From an uncultured Lachnospiraceae bacterium (GTDB lineage: Bacteria > Bacillota > Clostridia > Lachnospirales > Lachnospiraceae), in assembly GCA_934339135.1 (NCBI GenBank), contig CAKRHP010000004.1, positions 124,001 to 188,000 of the forward strand: a DNA stretch of 64,000 nt, written 5' to 3'. Below are positions 26,123 to 34,789 of the stretch, piece after piece. The number at the start of each line of letters is the position of its first letter. Position 1 is the first letter of the stretch. A program made the position numbers and the translations under genes. The notes beneath the pieces are model-generated. The model did not search any database. It was not told the DNA's origin and worked only from the letters and a program-made list of their open reading frames with translations.

Positions 26123-26260
26123 TTATCTCCATCCAACTACCTGACCATTTTGAATTACAATGATCTTTTTGCAGCCACTGCAGTTTCTACTTCCATTTTT
26201 GGTTGTCCAAATCGGAAATGCTTTTCCACAGTATGGACATGCTCCCATAGGTAATGCCAT
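26123..26260 (-). CDS. Cys-rich microprotein C
   Basis: 45 residues: MALPMGACPYCGKAFPIW...NCSGCKKIIVIQNGQVVGWR. Two CxxC pairs 17 residues apart make a complete small zinc ribbon. GGAGGAG precedes the ATG by six bases. It is the last of three closely packed Cys-rich genes (19 bases after the previous stop). Function unknown. Confidence 0.65.
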   Translation of the reverse strand: MALPMGACPYCGKAFPIWTTKNGSRNCSGCKKIIVIQNGQVVGWR

Positions 26261-26279
26261 GATATCTCCTCCTTTCCTT

Positions 26280-26471
26280 TTATAAATATTCCAAGCGTTT
26301 TTCAAACTGAAAGCACAAGCTGTTTGCTTGATGCTTTCCATTTGTCGCATCTTTGGCACATAAGCCCTCTCCACGTATCGCTTTTATATCTCCCGTTCTA
26401 TAATCAACCTTTGGTCGGGATCCCAGCCAATATTTACAAAGAGCACATACATTATCATCTCTACAATTCAT
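26280..26471 (-). CDS. Cys-rich microprotein B
   Basis: 63 residues. Cysteines are at CALCKYW, GLCAKD and SLCFQF; with microprotein A it shares the pattern CxxC-[KR]-Y-[WY]...C...N...C..F, so the two are probably related small metal-binding proteins. AAGGAG lies six bases before the ATG. It starts 9 bases after microprotein A ends. Function unknown. Confidence 0.6.
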   Translation of the reverse strand: MNCRDDNVCALCKYWLGSRPKVDYRTGDIKAIRGEGLCAKDATNGKHQANSLCFQFEKRLEYL

Positions 26472-26480
26472 TTTTTCTCC

Positions 26481-26696
26481 TTATAATTTACATTCGAACC
26501 AAGGACATGTTGCCTGAGATTCTACATTTCTATTTGCTTTTCTCTGACATGGTTTTGCAATTTTTGTTTTATATTCCCATACGTCTCTAGTTCCCCTTTT
26601 AGGGGAAATCGCCTCATTCGTTGGATCATAATAATATCGACAGAACGCACATTTTCTCATTCCTGTTGATCCCTTTATTGCTCCCAAAGTAACCAT
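26481..26696 (-). CDS. Cys-rich microprotein A
   Basis: 71 residues with RKCAFCRYYYDP, KPCQRKANRN and ATCPWFECKL, giving five cysteines. GGAGG stands seven bases before the ATG. The gene follows the TerB-like gene by 44 bases on the same strand. The motif layout matches microprotein B. Function unknown; a structural zinc site is likely. Confidence 0.6.
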   Translation of the reverse strand: MVTLGAIKGSTGMRKCAFCRYYYDPTNEAISPKRGTRDVWEYKTKIAKPCQRKANRNVESQATCPWFECKL

Positions 26697-26740
26697 AATA
26701 TACCTCCCTTCTCAACTGATTACGATACAATCCACGTTTT

Positions 26741-27145
26741 TTACCATTCCACAAAATTTTCAATTGATTCCGTAGCATCAATCAATTTTTGTACCATCTC
26801 AAATGCCTGGTCTCCAACTTCCTTAGGAATTGCCAACATTTTTCCCAAAGATTCCACAAATTCCTTTTCGCGGCTGTCATAAACACCATCAATGATTGCA
26901 ACGGTTATTAATTCGATAAATATAATCTTCTTCTCTTCAACAGACATTTCATTATTGATCATTCCTGCCAATTCTTTTATGTCCACATCAGAATCATATT
27001 CTATAGGTTCCAGTCCCATTTCTTCACAATGATTCTTTACAATCTTCTTTTCGGTGTCACTATATTCGCCATCAATATGAACCAATAACGTTTCCAACTG
27101 TAAAAACAACTTCTTATTCTTATCCTGCAATCTGTTTAAAAGCAT
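26741..27145 (-). CDS. TerB-like protein
   Basis: 134 residues, all-helical. Two acidic EF-hand-like segments recur: HIDGEYSDTEKKIV and IIDGVYDSREKEFV, the duplicated helix pattern of the TerB (tellurite resistance/DjlA N-terminal) fold. TerB domains bind metal ions and appear in stress and phage-resistance complexes together with kinases and ATPases. The start is preceded by GGAGG at seven bases. It lies 14 bases after the small acidic protein gene, in the same operon. Confidence 0.7.
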   Translation of the reverse strand: MLLNRLQDKNKKLFLQLETLLVHIDGEYSDTEKKIVKNHCEEMGLEPIEYDSDVDIKELAGMINNEMSVEEKKIIFIELITVAIIDGVYDSREKEFVESLGKMLAIPKEVGDQAFEMVQKLIDATESIENFVEW

Positions 27146-27159
27146 TTTATGTCCTCCTT

Positions 27160-27378
27160 CTATTTCGTTGTATTATTACCCTCTTTTGCACATTCACTTA
27201 AAAAAGCAAACACATTTTCAATAATAACACGTTTTGTTTTTTCTTTTTCAACCTTGATATCTGCCGCTGCTCTTTCGCGTGCAATCATGGTTTCATTCTG
27301 ACTTATCTCTAAATCCTTCCCATTTTCATCCATATTCATAGCACCATCCATAACAGCCAACAAAAGTTCTCCTAACAT
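27160..27378 (-). CDS. Small helical hypothetical protein
   Basis: 72 residues: MLGELLLAVMDGAMNMDENG, then a charged helical stretch (RERAAADIKVEKEKTKRVII) and FAFLSECAKEGNN. Probably a coiled coil. The ribosome site (GTGAGGCGG) is modest. It is positioned between the PARG and TerB-like genes. No family recognised. Confidence 0.5.
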   Translation of the reverse strand: MLGELLLAVMDGAMNMDENGKDLEISQNETMIARERAAADIKVEKEKTKRVIIENVFAFLSECAKEGNNTTK

Positions 27379-27457
27379 AAAACCGCCTCACTTTCTTAAA
27401 ATAAAATTGTATAGAAACATACACCCACTCCAAGATGCATGATCTAAGCCCTCCTAT

Positions 27458-28228
27458 TTATTCTAATGTTTCCTTAAATATTTGATGATTTTTCTTATCC
27501 CTTTCCGTCACCACTTTCACCGCAAATATCACATGTTCAAAACAGTTAAATTTGCATAAATTATTTTTGAACATATCCGCCACATCTTCCGGGTCATTTC
27601 CAAATGCCCCACACCCCCAGGCTCCAAGTATCAATGTATTGTACCCGAGGTTCTCTGCCAGACAAAGCAGCTTATATATTCTCCGATTCAAAATCTCCGT
27701 TGCATTTGCAACCGCTTCTCTAACCGGAGATGCCATTGTAAGTACAGACACCTTCACTGGATCAATATCCTGATAATTTTCATCCTTAATGATATAAACA
27801 TATGGTGAATAAACAGCTGTATCAGATCCAGTTTCGTCCAAATGATTTTTTCGATTGTAACTGTAAAATGGATATGCCTCCTCCGATATCAATGATTGAT
27901 ATAAAGTTGAAGTACGGCACAAGTCTTCTTCTTGTGCTTTTGCACCAATACGAACACCTCCCCCCTGTGATATGGAATTTGCAAAATTCAAAACCAAAAC
28001 ATCCTTATCTTTATTTTGATTCTTCAACCTGCGTGCCGCCTCAAACGCGTCCTCTCTTGACACAGATATTTGTATATCACCTGTCTGGTCTTGATGATTC
28101 CGACTTATCCTTTCCAGTGCTTCAACATCATAATATTTCGCTACACGCCAGTCTGTCTGCTTTAAATTATTGCTTTTATCTAAAGTATCCATAAAGATTT
28201 GTACATTACTGTCACCGATAACCTCCAC
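27458..28228 (-). CDS. Bacterial poly(ADP-ribose) glycohydrolase (TIGR02452 type)
   Basis: 256 residues, macrodomain superfamily. The PARG catalytic signature GGG-x7-QEE is intact (GGGVRIGAKAQEE), with the preceding LVLNFANS strand and the later LILGAWGCGAFGNDP ADP-ribose-binding loop. Bacterial PARGs remove ADP-ribose from proteins or nucleic acids. The start is taken as GTG at 28228 because GGGAGG lies eight bases before it; an overlapping ATG is out of frame. It is 25 bases downstream of the HTH-like gene, suggesting cotranscription. No ADP-ribosyltransferase partner was found in the window. Confidence 0.85.
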   Translation of the reverse strand: MEVIGDSNVQIFMDTLDKSNNLKQTDWRVAKYYDVEALERISRNHQDQTGDIQISVSREDAFEAARRLKNQNKDKDVLVLNFANSISQGGGVRIGAKAQEEDLCRTSTLYQSLISEEAYPFYSYNRKNHLDETGSDTAVYSPYVYIIKDENYQDIDPVKVSVLTMASPVREAVANATEILNRRIYKLLCLAENLGYNTLILGAWGCGAFGNDPEDVADMFKNNLCKFNCFEHVIFAVKVVTERDKKNHQIFKETLE

Positions 28229-28253
28229 ATAATTCACCTCCCAAAATACATTT

Positions 28254-29597
28254 TCAATTCTCCCCGCCCTCGATCACCTCCGAAAACAGATACATATCCT
28301 CCTCTGCAAAGCATTCCATAAGCACATGATCCAGCATGTAATTCTGGTCTATCTTACGCATGCCACACATTTCCAGAATCCCATCGGCATATTCCCGGAA
28401 CTCCTCCTGTGCCTCTTTCTGATTGTACGGTTTATCGTACAGCAACGAATACTCTTCCAGACGCCGATAGATAATGTACTGTGCCAATACCAACAGATCG
28501 GAACGTCCGATCAGATGTACTCTCTGACGGAATTTTTTCAGTTCTTTTTCTTTTTTCTGACGCTGTTTTTCGTCGGGCTCTGCCGCCAGCTCCATCTGAA
28601 GCACCATTTGCTTCTCCTTAAGAACTGCCATATTGAGAAGCTCCGATATGTACTTCCGGTCAACACGCTTCAGCTCGCCGCCCAGCGCATTATAAAGTGC
28701 ATATCGTTCCTGATGTTTGTCCCTGCCCGGCATGGCGGAATATATTTCCAGTACCAGATCGCTCATGCGTTCCTGTGGTGCATATGCCATAGTGGCAAGC
28801 TTACGGATTTCCCTGGCATCCTCCTGCGAAATGTATTGCTTTTTGGAACGAAGTCTGTTTTTCACAAACCGTTCGATTTCCTGATCGTTATTGATATTTT
28901 TATTGCCATGTTCATTCTGCCACTCGAAAAATCCCGCTTCATCCAGTGCCCGCGCCAATGCTTCCTTGACATCCTTACGCAGAAAGATCAGACACTGCTG
29001 CAAAAGCTCCCGGTAACACTGCAGATTTGTCAGGCTGTATCCTTTAAAATACTTCTGGTTCTTACACATCCAGACAACAAGTTCTTCCTCCGAATAATCC
29101 TTCACGAGACTATATTGCTCACGGATCCAGTTTGTGTTACTTTCCTGCTCCCATTTTCCCCTGTTTTGCGCTTTCTGCTCATAAAAGCTGATCATCTTCC
29201 GGCATGTATCACACCCCTTTCGATGTTCCAGACAATACCGGATGATAAATTCCCGGTAATCGCTCATTTGAAAGCCCGGCTGTGAGATCCCCTGTTTGAG
29301 ATATTCTTCTGTTTCTTTCGGAGACAATCCTGCCGCCAATGCAATCTTAAATATCTGTTTTCTGGACGGAATACTTCGTTCCGGATCCAGTCCAAACCAT
29401 CGCCGTATGGTCTGCCGGTTCGCCACATCCGAACGCTTTACTTCATAATAAAATTTACGATATGCGATTTTTCTTTCTTCTTCATGAATACCGCCAATGT
29501 CCTGACCACTCCAACGAACCGTGATAAAATCATCAAACCGGTGATAAAATTTATCTGTCATATTACAATATAGTTGTTTATAATACGTCTCCTTCAT
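28254..29597 (-). CDS. HTH-like protein, kinase-associated
   Basis: 447 residues. Around 60-125 is a helix-turn-helix-like block (DVANRQTIRRWFGLDPE...SRKQIFKIALAAGLSPKETEEYL) followed by an acidic/aromatic helix (MSDYREFIIRYCLEH). The same arrangement occurs in the protein at 39466-39906, which also neighbours a Ser/Thr kinase. The remaining ~320 residues are helical and charged, with no enzymatic motif seen. AGGAG precedes the ATG. It lies just downstream of the kinase at 29714, separated by a hairpin terminator, and heads the PARG/TerB/microprotein operon. It may be a transcription factor or adaptor; unproven. Confidence 0.6.
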   Translation of the reverse strand: MKETYYKQLYCNMTDKFYHRFDDFITVRWSGQDIGGIHEEERKIAYRKFYYEVKRSDVANRQTIRRWFGLDPERSIPSRKQIFKIALAAGLSPKETEEYLKQGISQPGFQMSDYREFIIRYCLEHRKGCDTCRKMISFYEQKAQNRGKWEQESNTNWIREQYSLVKDYSEEELVVWMCKNQKYFKGYSLTNLQCYRELLQQCLIFLRKDVKEALARALDEAGFFEWQNEHGNKNINNDQEIERFVKNRLRSKKQYISQEDAREIRKLATMAYAPQERMSDLVLEIYSAMPGRDKHQERYALYNALGGELKRVDRKYISELLNMAVLKEKQMVLQMELAAEPDEKQRQKKEKELKKFRQRVHLIGRSDLLVLAQYIIYRRLEEYSLLYDKPYNQKEAQEEFREYADGILEMCGMRKIDQNYMLDHVLMECFAEEDMYLFSEVIEGGEN

Positions 29598-29637
29598 TCT
29601 GTATTCTCCTTTGATCTGCTTTCTTTAGTATAAATAA

Positions 29638-29671
29638 ACAACTCCATGACCTAACAATATCATAGAGTTGT
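29638..29671 (-). terminator. Terminator after the Ser/Thr kinase gene
   Basis: ACAACTC...GAGTTGT with ATGA/TCAT continuing the stem; minus-strand trailing sequence TTATTTATA. It stands between the kinase stop and the HTH-like gene start. Confidence 0.6.
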
Positions 29672-29713
29672 CTGATTTAATTTATTTTTTTGTCGTTTTT
29701 TATCAAACTCTGT

Positions 29714-31195
29714 CTACTGCAGCAACTCGTCCAGATCGCCCTCAAACTCCTGCTTTTTCTGACTTTTTCCATGGGGAGCCGGTGTTTTGGCGGGTTTCGC
29801 AGTCTCCACCGTTTTGTTTGCAGGAGTTACCGCAGCTGCCGGTCTGCCGGCATTGTTCTGAGAAGTGTTTTTCGTCTTAGATACTGTCTTTCCCGATGAG
29901 CCGGAAGTCCCCTGTTTTTTCTTTTTTCCTGCGGTCTTTGAAGTACCCTGACCAGAGGATGACTTCCCGTTTTTTGCCGATTCTTTCGCCGGCTCCGCAG
30001 TTTTCTCTACATCTGTAGTCCCTGTAGTGGCTGACGGCGGATCTGACGGCGCCTCTGTATCTGCGACAGCTTCCTGCGTGGCTGCCGGAACCGGACTTTG
30101 ATATCCACCGGATTTTCCGCCACGGATCTTTCCCTTTCCAAGAGCAAACCAGAGACCTGCTGCCAAAACCAGAACGACGATCAGGATCAACGCAGAGGCG
30201 ATCCAGGCTTTTTTTGTTCTGTCTTTTCCATGCAATGCCTCCGCCGCCTCTTTGCGCAATGTCTGCGTATGCCCCGACAGGATCTGATGGGGAAGCTCTT
30301 CTGTCCGAAACCACAGCTTTGCGGCAACCGAATCTTTTTCCCCATAAAGTGCCCCGCAGAGTGCCGCCAGATTTTCATAGCGATCTTCCCTTTTTACGGC
30401 CAGTCCTTTCATAACTGCCTGTGACTGCTCCAGAGTCAGCCCGGTTCCATAGATTTCCCGCAGATCTGTCAGCCGGTCGCTGATCCAGCGTTCCATGGCA
30501 TCCTCCGGCACCATTCCCGTGATCATAAAATACATCGTCGCACAAAGGGAATACACATCCGTCCACGGACCCAGTTTTTCCTCTGCCCGGTACTGCTCCA
30601 CCGGCACGAAACCTCTTTTGATCAGTACCGTGTGTTCTTTCCTGTCCGGATCCAAGTGACTTGCCGCACCAAAATCAATGAGCTTCAGTTTTCCTTCGCT
30701 GGTGATCATGAGATTATCCGCACTGATATCGCGATGGAGAATTCCTTTTTCGTGGATCCTCTGCACTGACAAAAGCAGCGGCTTCATTCCTTCCAGCACC
30801 TCCGGCCCGCTCATGCGTCCATGCTGTGCGATATACTGTTTGACACTGATCCCTTGCACATATTCCATGACGATATAGGCAATGTCATGTTCTACAAAGT
30901 AATCCCTGACAGCAACAATTCCATCAAGGTCATACAGGGATGCAGCGATTCTCGCCTCCCGCACAGCCCTTTCTCTGTCCTCTTCCGATTCTGCCAGATA
31001 CTCTTTCACTGCCACATCTACCTGTACATTCATGTCCATGGCACGATATGTAATTCCAAAACCGCCTCTTCCCAGCACCTTTTCCAGCTGATATCTGCCC
31101 CGCAGCACCGTTCCTTCCGGCAAGGCTCCATTTCCCTTCCGTTCATTTGCTGTCCATTTTATGGCACTGTCCGTTTTTTCGTTCTCGCTACTCAT
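29714..31195 (-). CDS. Membrane Ser/Thr protein kinase
   Basis: 493 residues. Kinase domain ~35-290: glycine loop LGRGGFGI (41-48), Lys64 in VAVKEYL, HRDISADN (154-161) and DFG (174-176), so catalytically complete. A membrane helix spans ~331-352 (WIASALILIVVLVLAAGLWF), followed by ~140 residues of low-complexity Ser/Thr/Ala/Lys/Pro outside the cell, without PASTA repeats. It overlaps the GLUG-type surface protein gene upstream by four bases, so the two are coupled and may work together. Targets are unknown; the neighbouring HTH-like protein is a candidate. Confidence 0.9.
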   Translation of the reverse strand: MSSENEKTDSAIKWTANERKGNGALPEGTVLRGRYQLEKVLGRGGFGITYRAMDMNVQVDVAVKEYLAESEEDRERAVREARIAASLYDLDGIVAVRDYFVEHDIAYIVMEYVQGISVKQYIAQHGRMSGPEVLEGMKPLLLSVQRIHEKGILHRDISADNLMITSEGKLKLIDFGAASHLDPDRKEHTVLIKRGFVPVEQYRAEEKLGPWTDVYSLCATMYFMITGMVPEDAMERWISDRLTDLREIYGTGLTLEQSQAVMKGLAVKREDRYENLAALCGALYGEKDSVAAKLWFRTEELPHQILSGHTQTLRKEAAEALHGKDRTKKAWIASALILIVVLVLAAGLWFALGKGKIRGGKSGGYQSPVPAATQEAVADTEAPSDPPSATTGTTDVEKTAEPAKESAKNGKSSSGQGTSKTAGKKKKQGTSGSSGKTVSKTKNTSQNNAGRPAAAVTPANKTVETAKPAKTPAPHGKSQKKQEFEGDLDELLQ

Positions 31196-33522
31196 CTGGT
31201 TACGATTCCCTTCCCTCTGCTCATTTCACTGTATATCTTTTTTCCTTTTTGCAGCTTATATGTCCTGATCTTAAAATAAAATTTCTTTCCGGAAACGGTA
31301 TATTTAAATTTCAGTTTATTTTTCAACACCGGCAGACGATTCTGGGTCAGTTTTAATTTCTTATAGGACCCCTTCTCTATCTTCGCCCATACCTCGACAT
31401 AATTTCCGTAATGCTTTTTTATCTTTACCTGAATGTAAGATTGGTTCTCTTTATTTTTCTTCCGGCTCAATGTAAAAACAGGCGCCGAAGCTTTTTTTGA
31501 CGCCCTCACTATTCCCTTTGCCTTCGCCGATTTTGTTTTCTCCTGCGTCGATGCCTGTTCTGCTTCTTTTTTATTATCTGTCTTTGGTGTCGGTGACGCT
31601 TCTTCCCCTGCCGGAGTCATGCCATCCGGTGTCTGTACCGGCTCTGCAGATGCCGTTTGGTCCGTCCCCGGTGTCTGCGACGGTTTCACCTCCGCCGTTT
31701 TGATTGGCACCGGTGTCTGAGTCTTTTTTATCTCTGCCATCGTAGTCGGTTTTGGCGCTGCTGTCGGCTCCTTCTGCGTCGGTGCCGGACTTGCTGTCGG
31801 CTCCGGTGTCCTGTGCAGTTGCAGCTTTCCGTCTTCTATCTCCCACACAGAAAGGGTATCAAAACCTCCCAGTGTAAAATGCTCATCCATATCTGCCGAT
31901 GCGATCCATTGGTTCAGACTTTCGCAGAGCTCCTCCGGTGCGCTCTCCGTACCGTCAATACAATGCTCCCTGCTGCCGGAGATCCATGTTCCGGTCACAC
32001 TGTCTGCTTCCACCGCACCTTTCACCTCTGCAACATTCCATACATTGGATATTTCAGATGCGGGTCCCTTCTGATATGCTGCAATCCCTGCTGCCGGACC
32101 GGACTTTGAAGAAACCCCGCCCCGGTTACCACAATTCAAAACAGAAATCCCTTTCCGAAACATTCCCGGGCGGTGAAATATATAACCTACAATTCCTCCC
32201 GCCAGAAAATCTCCCTCCTCATGGCTGAACTGCCCGCCCCATAAAAGCCGGTCATCACACCCTCCGGTCACGGAGCCTTCATTGATACAGTTCAGAATTT
32301 CACCACCTTCTATATTCCCGGTGATGCCACCGTAAAATCCATAATATCCCTCCACGTTTCCTTCGTTCACACAGGCATTGATTACACCGGATTCCTGAAA
32401 TCCACAGATCCCTCCCACATATCCAAAGCTGACATCATTGTCGTAAGAACCCTTCGATTGTCGGACGGTCCCATGAAATCCGCAGTTTTCTATGGCGAAT
32501 CCGGCATCCATTCCATCGTAATAGATCAGACCCGCAATGCCGCCAACCGACCGGAAACTACCATTCAGCATCGCATCACTGGTACAATTCCGTATGCGGC
32601 TTACTGTATTCTCATAAAATTCTACGCATCCGACAATGCCACCCACGGCATATGCTTCCTCCTTCTCACTTCCGATGATACCGGAGGTATGGCAGTTTTG
32701 TATATTTGCACTCTTTGACTGCTTTCCGGTGATCAATCCGAGATTATTGCCCATATACTGTCTTTCCCCGTTGATTCCTGTGGTATTGACAGCGAAGATG
32801 TTGGCATTCACCGTTACATTGCTGATATTTCCATTCAGTTCTCCCACAACCCCTGCATTCGTAGGCGAAGAATCATTGACAGTGACCAACTGCACTGCAT
32901 CCGTCCACCCTCCCTGAATCTCCTCAATATCATTTCCAAGAACACTTAAATTTTCCAGATTCTTTCCTATACCGAAATAATTTTTGATCACAACATTTTC
33001 AACACTTCCCGCACCATAAAACAATCCCGTATCTGCCATCTTGTTCAATGATATTTTACGTTGATACACTCCTTCAATGGCATGACCATTTCCCCGGTAT
33101 GTATAACGATAGGTAAAGCCATGCGAAGCCTCGCCACTGCCCAGAGGCGTCCACGATGCTGTTTTCCACTGATACTCGACGGCCGCCCCGGTAGCCGTCA
33201 GGCTGTTGTAATACTGTCCATCCTCCACATCATAATACGCTTCCACATCCCCCTGATAAGATATCTCGATCCGATGAGCGTCCTGCTTATAATCATAGGT
33301 ATACGGAGATATCTTAATGTCACAGGTCTGGTTAAAGATCACCCGTTCCGAATGATTCTCCAAATACTCCTGTGCTGCCAGCAGGTCCTCCGCCGAGGAT
33401 ATGTTGATCACATTACTCGCTGCAACAATGCACATTCCTGCCGGAACAAGCTGTGTCAACAAAGAAAAAATCAGTATAACACTTCCGATAATCAAAAACT
33501 TCCCTGGTATCTTATAATGCAA
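31192..33522 (-). CDS. Exported GLUG-type beta-solenoid protein
   Basis: 776 residues. The N-terminal hydrophobic helix (FLIIGSVILIFSLLTQLVPAG) is a signal or anchor. Residues ~30-550 contain repeats of the GLUG/adhesion type: VGGIVGCVEFYEN, VGGIAGLIYYDG, VGGICGFQESG, GGITGNIEGGEILNCINEG, AGGIVGY, predicting a beta-solenoid. Then come a Pro/Thr-rich linker (~570-680) and a basic beta-domain ending in MSRGKGIVTR, like wall-binding tails. The start is TTG at 33522 with GGAGGAG six bases upstream. It is translationally coupled to the kinase gene; its C-terminal linker and the kinase's extracellular tail are similarly Pro/Thr rich. Probably an adhesin or ligand-binding surface protein. Confidence 0.75.
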   Translation of the reverse strand: MHYKIPGKFLIIGSVILIFSLLTQLVPAGMCIVAASNVINISSAEDLLAAQEYLENHSERVIFNQTCDIKISPYTYDYKQDAHRIEISYQGDVEAYYDVEDGQYYNSLTATGAAVEYQWKTASWTPLGSGEASHGFTYRYTYRGNGHAIEGVYQRKISLNKMADTGLFYGAGSVENVVIKNYFGIGKNLENLSVLGNDIEEIQGGWTDAVQLVTVNDSSPTNAGVVGELNGNISNVTVNANIFAVNTTGINGERQYMGNNLGLITGKQSKSANIQNCHTSGIIGSEKEEAYAVGGIVGCVEFYENTVSRIRNCTSDAMLNGSFRSVGGIAGLIYYDGMDAGFAIENCGFHGTVRQSKGSYDNDVSFGYVGGICGFQESGVINACVNEGNVEGYYGFYGGITGNIEGGEILNCINEGSVTGGCDDRLLWGGQFSHEEGDFLAGGIVGYIFHRPGMFRKGISVLNCGNRGGVSSKSGPAAGIAAYQKGPASEISNVWNVAEVKGAVEADSVTGTWISGSREHCIDGTESAPEELCESLNQWIASADMDEHFTLGGFDTLSVWEIEDGKLQLHRTPEPTASPAPTQKEPTAAPKPTTMAEIKKTQTPVPIKTAEVKPSQTPGTDQTASAEPVQTPDGMTPAGEEASPTPKTDNKKEAEQASTQEKTKSAKAKGIVRASKKASAPVFTLSRKKNKENQSYIQVKIKKHYGNYVEVWAKIEKGSYKKLKLTQNRLPVLKNKLKFKYTVSGKKFYFKIRTYKLQKGKKIYSEMSRGKGIVTR

Positions 33523-33645
33523 GCTCTTCTCCTCCAAATTTACATAGATATTTTTATTTTAATGCAATTTCCCGTAAAAATCTATATATTATACAGCAAA
33601 AACAATTTCCAAAATGTTAGAAATAAAGCTTCATTGTATATAAGA

Positions 33646-33674
33646 TTGACTTATTGCCCGCAAAACCCTATAAT
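33646..33674 (+). promoter_or_regulatory. Promoter of the ABC importer operon
   Basis: TTGACT (33646-33651), 17 bases, TATAAT (33669-33674). The start codon is 55 bases downstream, leaving no room for a T-box or riboswitch. Confidence 0.8.
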
Positions 33675-33728
33675 TTATACAATTGGCACTTTATGGCAAT
33701 CAGCAACATCAAGGAGGAAATTTTAATC

Positions 33729-34742
33729 ATGAGAAAGACATTCAAGAAACTTTTATCACTGACACTCGCAACGACAATGGTCGTTGGTCTTGCAGGCTGC
33801 GGAAACACCGCTTCCAATGGTGGCAGTTCTGATTCTGCCAACAAGGGCGGCGGATCCGGCAAGACATACACCGTTGGTATCTGCCAGCTTGTACAGCATG
33901 AGGCACTCGACGCCGCTACAAAGGGCTTCAAGACTGCTTTGAAGGATAAGCTTGGAGACAAGGTAAAGTTTGATGAGCAGAATGCGGCCGGTGATGCACC
34001 AACCTGTTCTACCATCTGTACTTCCTTTGTTACCAACAATTATGATCTGATCCTCGGTAATGCAACCGCAGCATTCCAGGCTGCCGTTTCCGCAACGGAT
34101 AAGATCCCGGTACTTGGTACATCCATCACGGATTACGGCACTGCTCTTGACATCTCCGACTGGAAAGGCGTAACCGGCAAGAATGCTTCCGGTACAACTG
34201 ACCTTGCTCCACTGGATCAGCAGGCAAACTGTATCGCAGAGCTGTTCCCGGATGCCAAGAACATCGGTATCCTCTACTGCTCTTCCGAGCCAAACAGTAT
34301 CTATCAGTCAAAAACCATCACCAAGTATCTGGAGGACAAGGGATACAAAGTAAAGGATTACACCTTCTCTGATTCCAACGATGTTGCTTCTGTTACAAAG
34401 AATGCATGTGATGCTTCTGATGTGATCTATATTCCTACGGACAATACCGCTGCTTCCTGCACCGAGGCGATCAATAATGTAGCAGCTCCTGCTAAGACTC
34501 CCGTATTCGCCGGCGAGGAAGGTCTTGCAAAGGGCTGTGGTGTTGCTACCCTGTCTATCAGCTACTATGATCTCGGATATGAGACCGGCGAAATGGCTTA
34601 CGACATTCTTGTAAACGGCAAAGATGTTTCCAAGATGGAAGTACAGTCTGCTCCGAAGTTCACAAAAGAGTATATCGAGGATCGTGCAAAGGATCTCAAC
34701 GTAACGATCCCTGATGACTACGAGAAGATTTCTGCGGAATAA
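33729..34742 (+). CDS. ABC importer substrate-binding lipoprotein (TrpX-like)
   Basis: 337 residues. Lipoprotein signal with lipobox VVGLAGC near residue 20. The mature part matches the ABC_sub_bind family (PF04392): TYTVGICQLVQHEALDAATKGF at the start, two periplasmic-binding-type lobes, and NIGILYCSSEPNS between them. In streptococci this family (TrpX) feeds tryptophan or other aromatic or small metabolites to a TrpYZ-type transporter; the substrate here is not fixed. GGAGG precedes the ATG by 12 bases. First gene of a three-gene operon. Confidence 0.88.
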   Translation: MRKTFKKLLSLTLATTMVVGLAGCGNTASNGGSSDSANKGGGSGKTYTVGICQLVQHEALDAATKGFKTALKDKLGDKVKFDEQNAAGDAPTCSTICTSFVTNNYDLILGNATAAFQAAVSATDKIPVLGTSITDYGTALDISDWKGVTGKNASGTTDLAPLDQQANCIAELFPDAKNIGILYCSSEPNSIYQSKTITKYLEDKGYKVKDYTFSDSNDVASVTKNACDASDVIYIPTDNTAASCTEAINNVAAPAKTPVFAGEEGLAKGCGVATLSISYYDLGYETGEMAYDILVNGKDVSKMEVQSAPKFTKEYIEDRAKDLNVTIPDDYEKISAE

Positions 34743-34789
34743 TCACATTGGAGACAGCGGGCAGTTGACTGCCCAGAAACGAGGAAAAT

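Noticed and set aside
33600..33728. T-box leader before the TrpXYZ-like operon
   Set aside because: Predicted transcription start leaves under 50 bases before the ATG, and no T-box sequence is seen.
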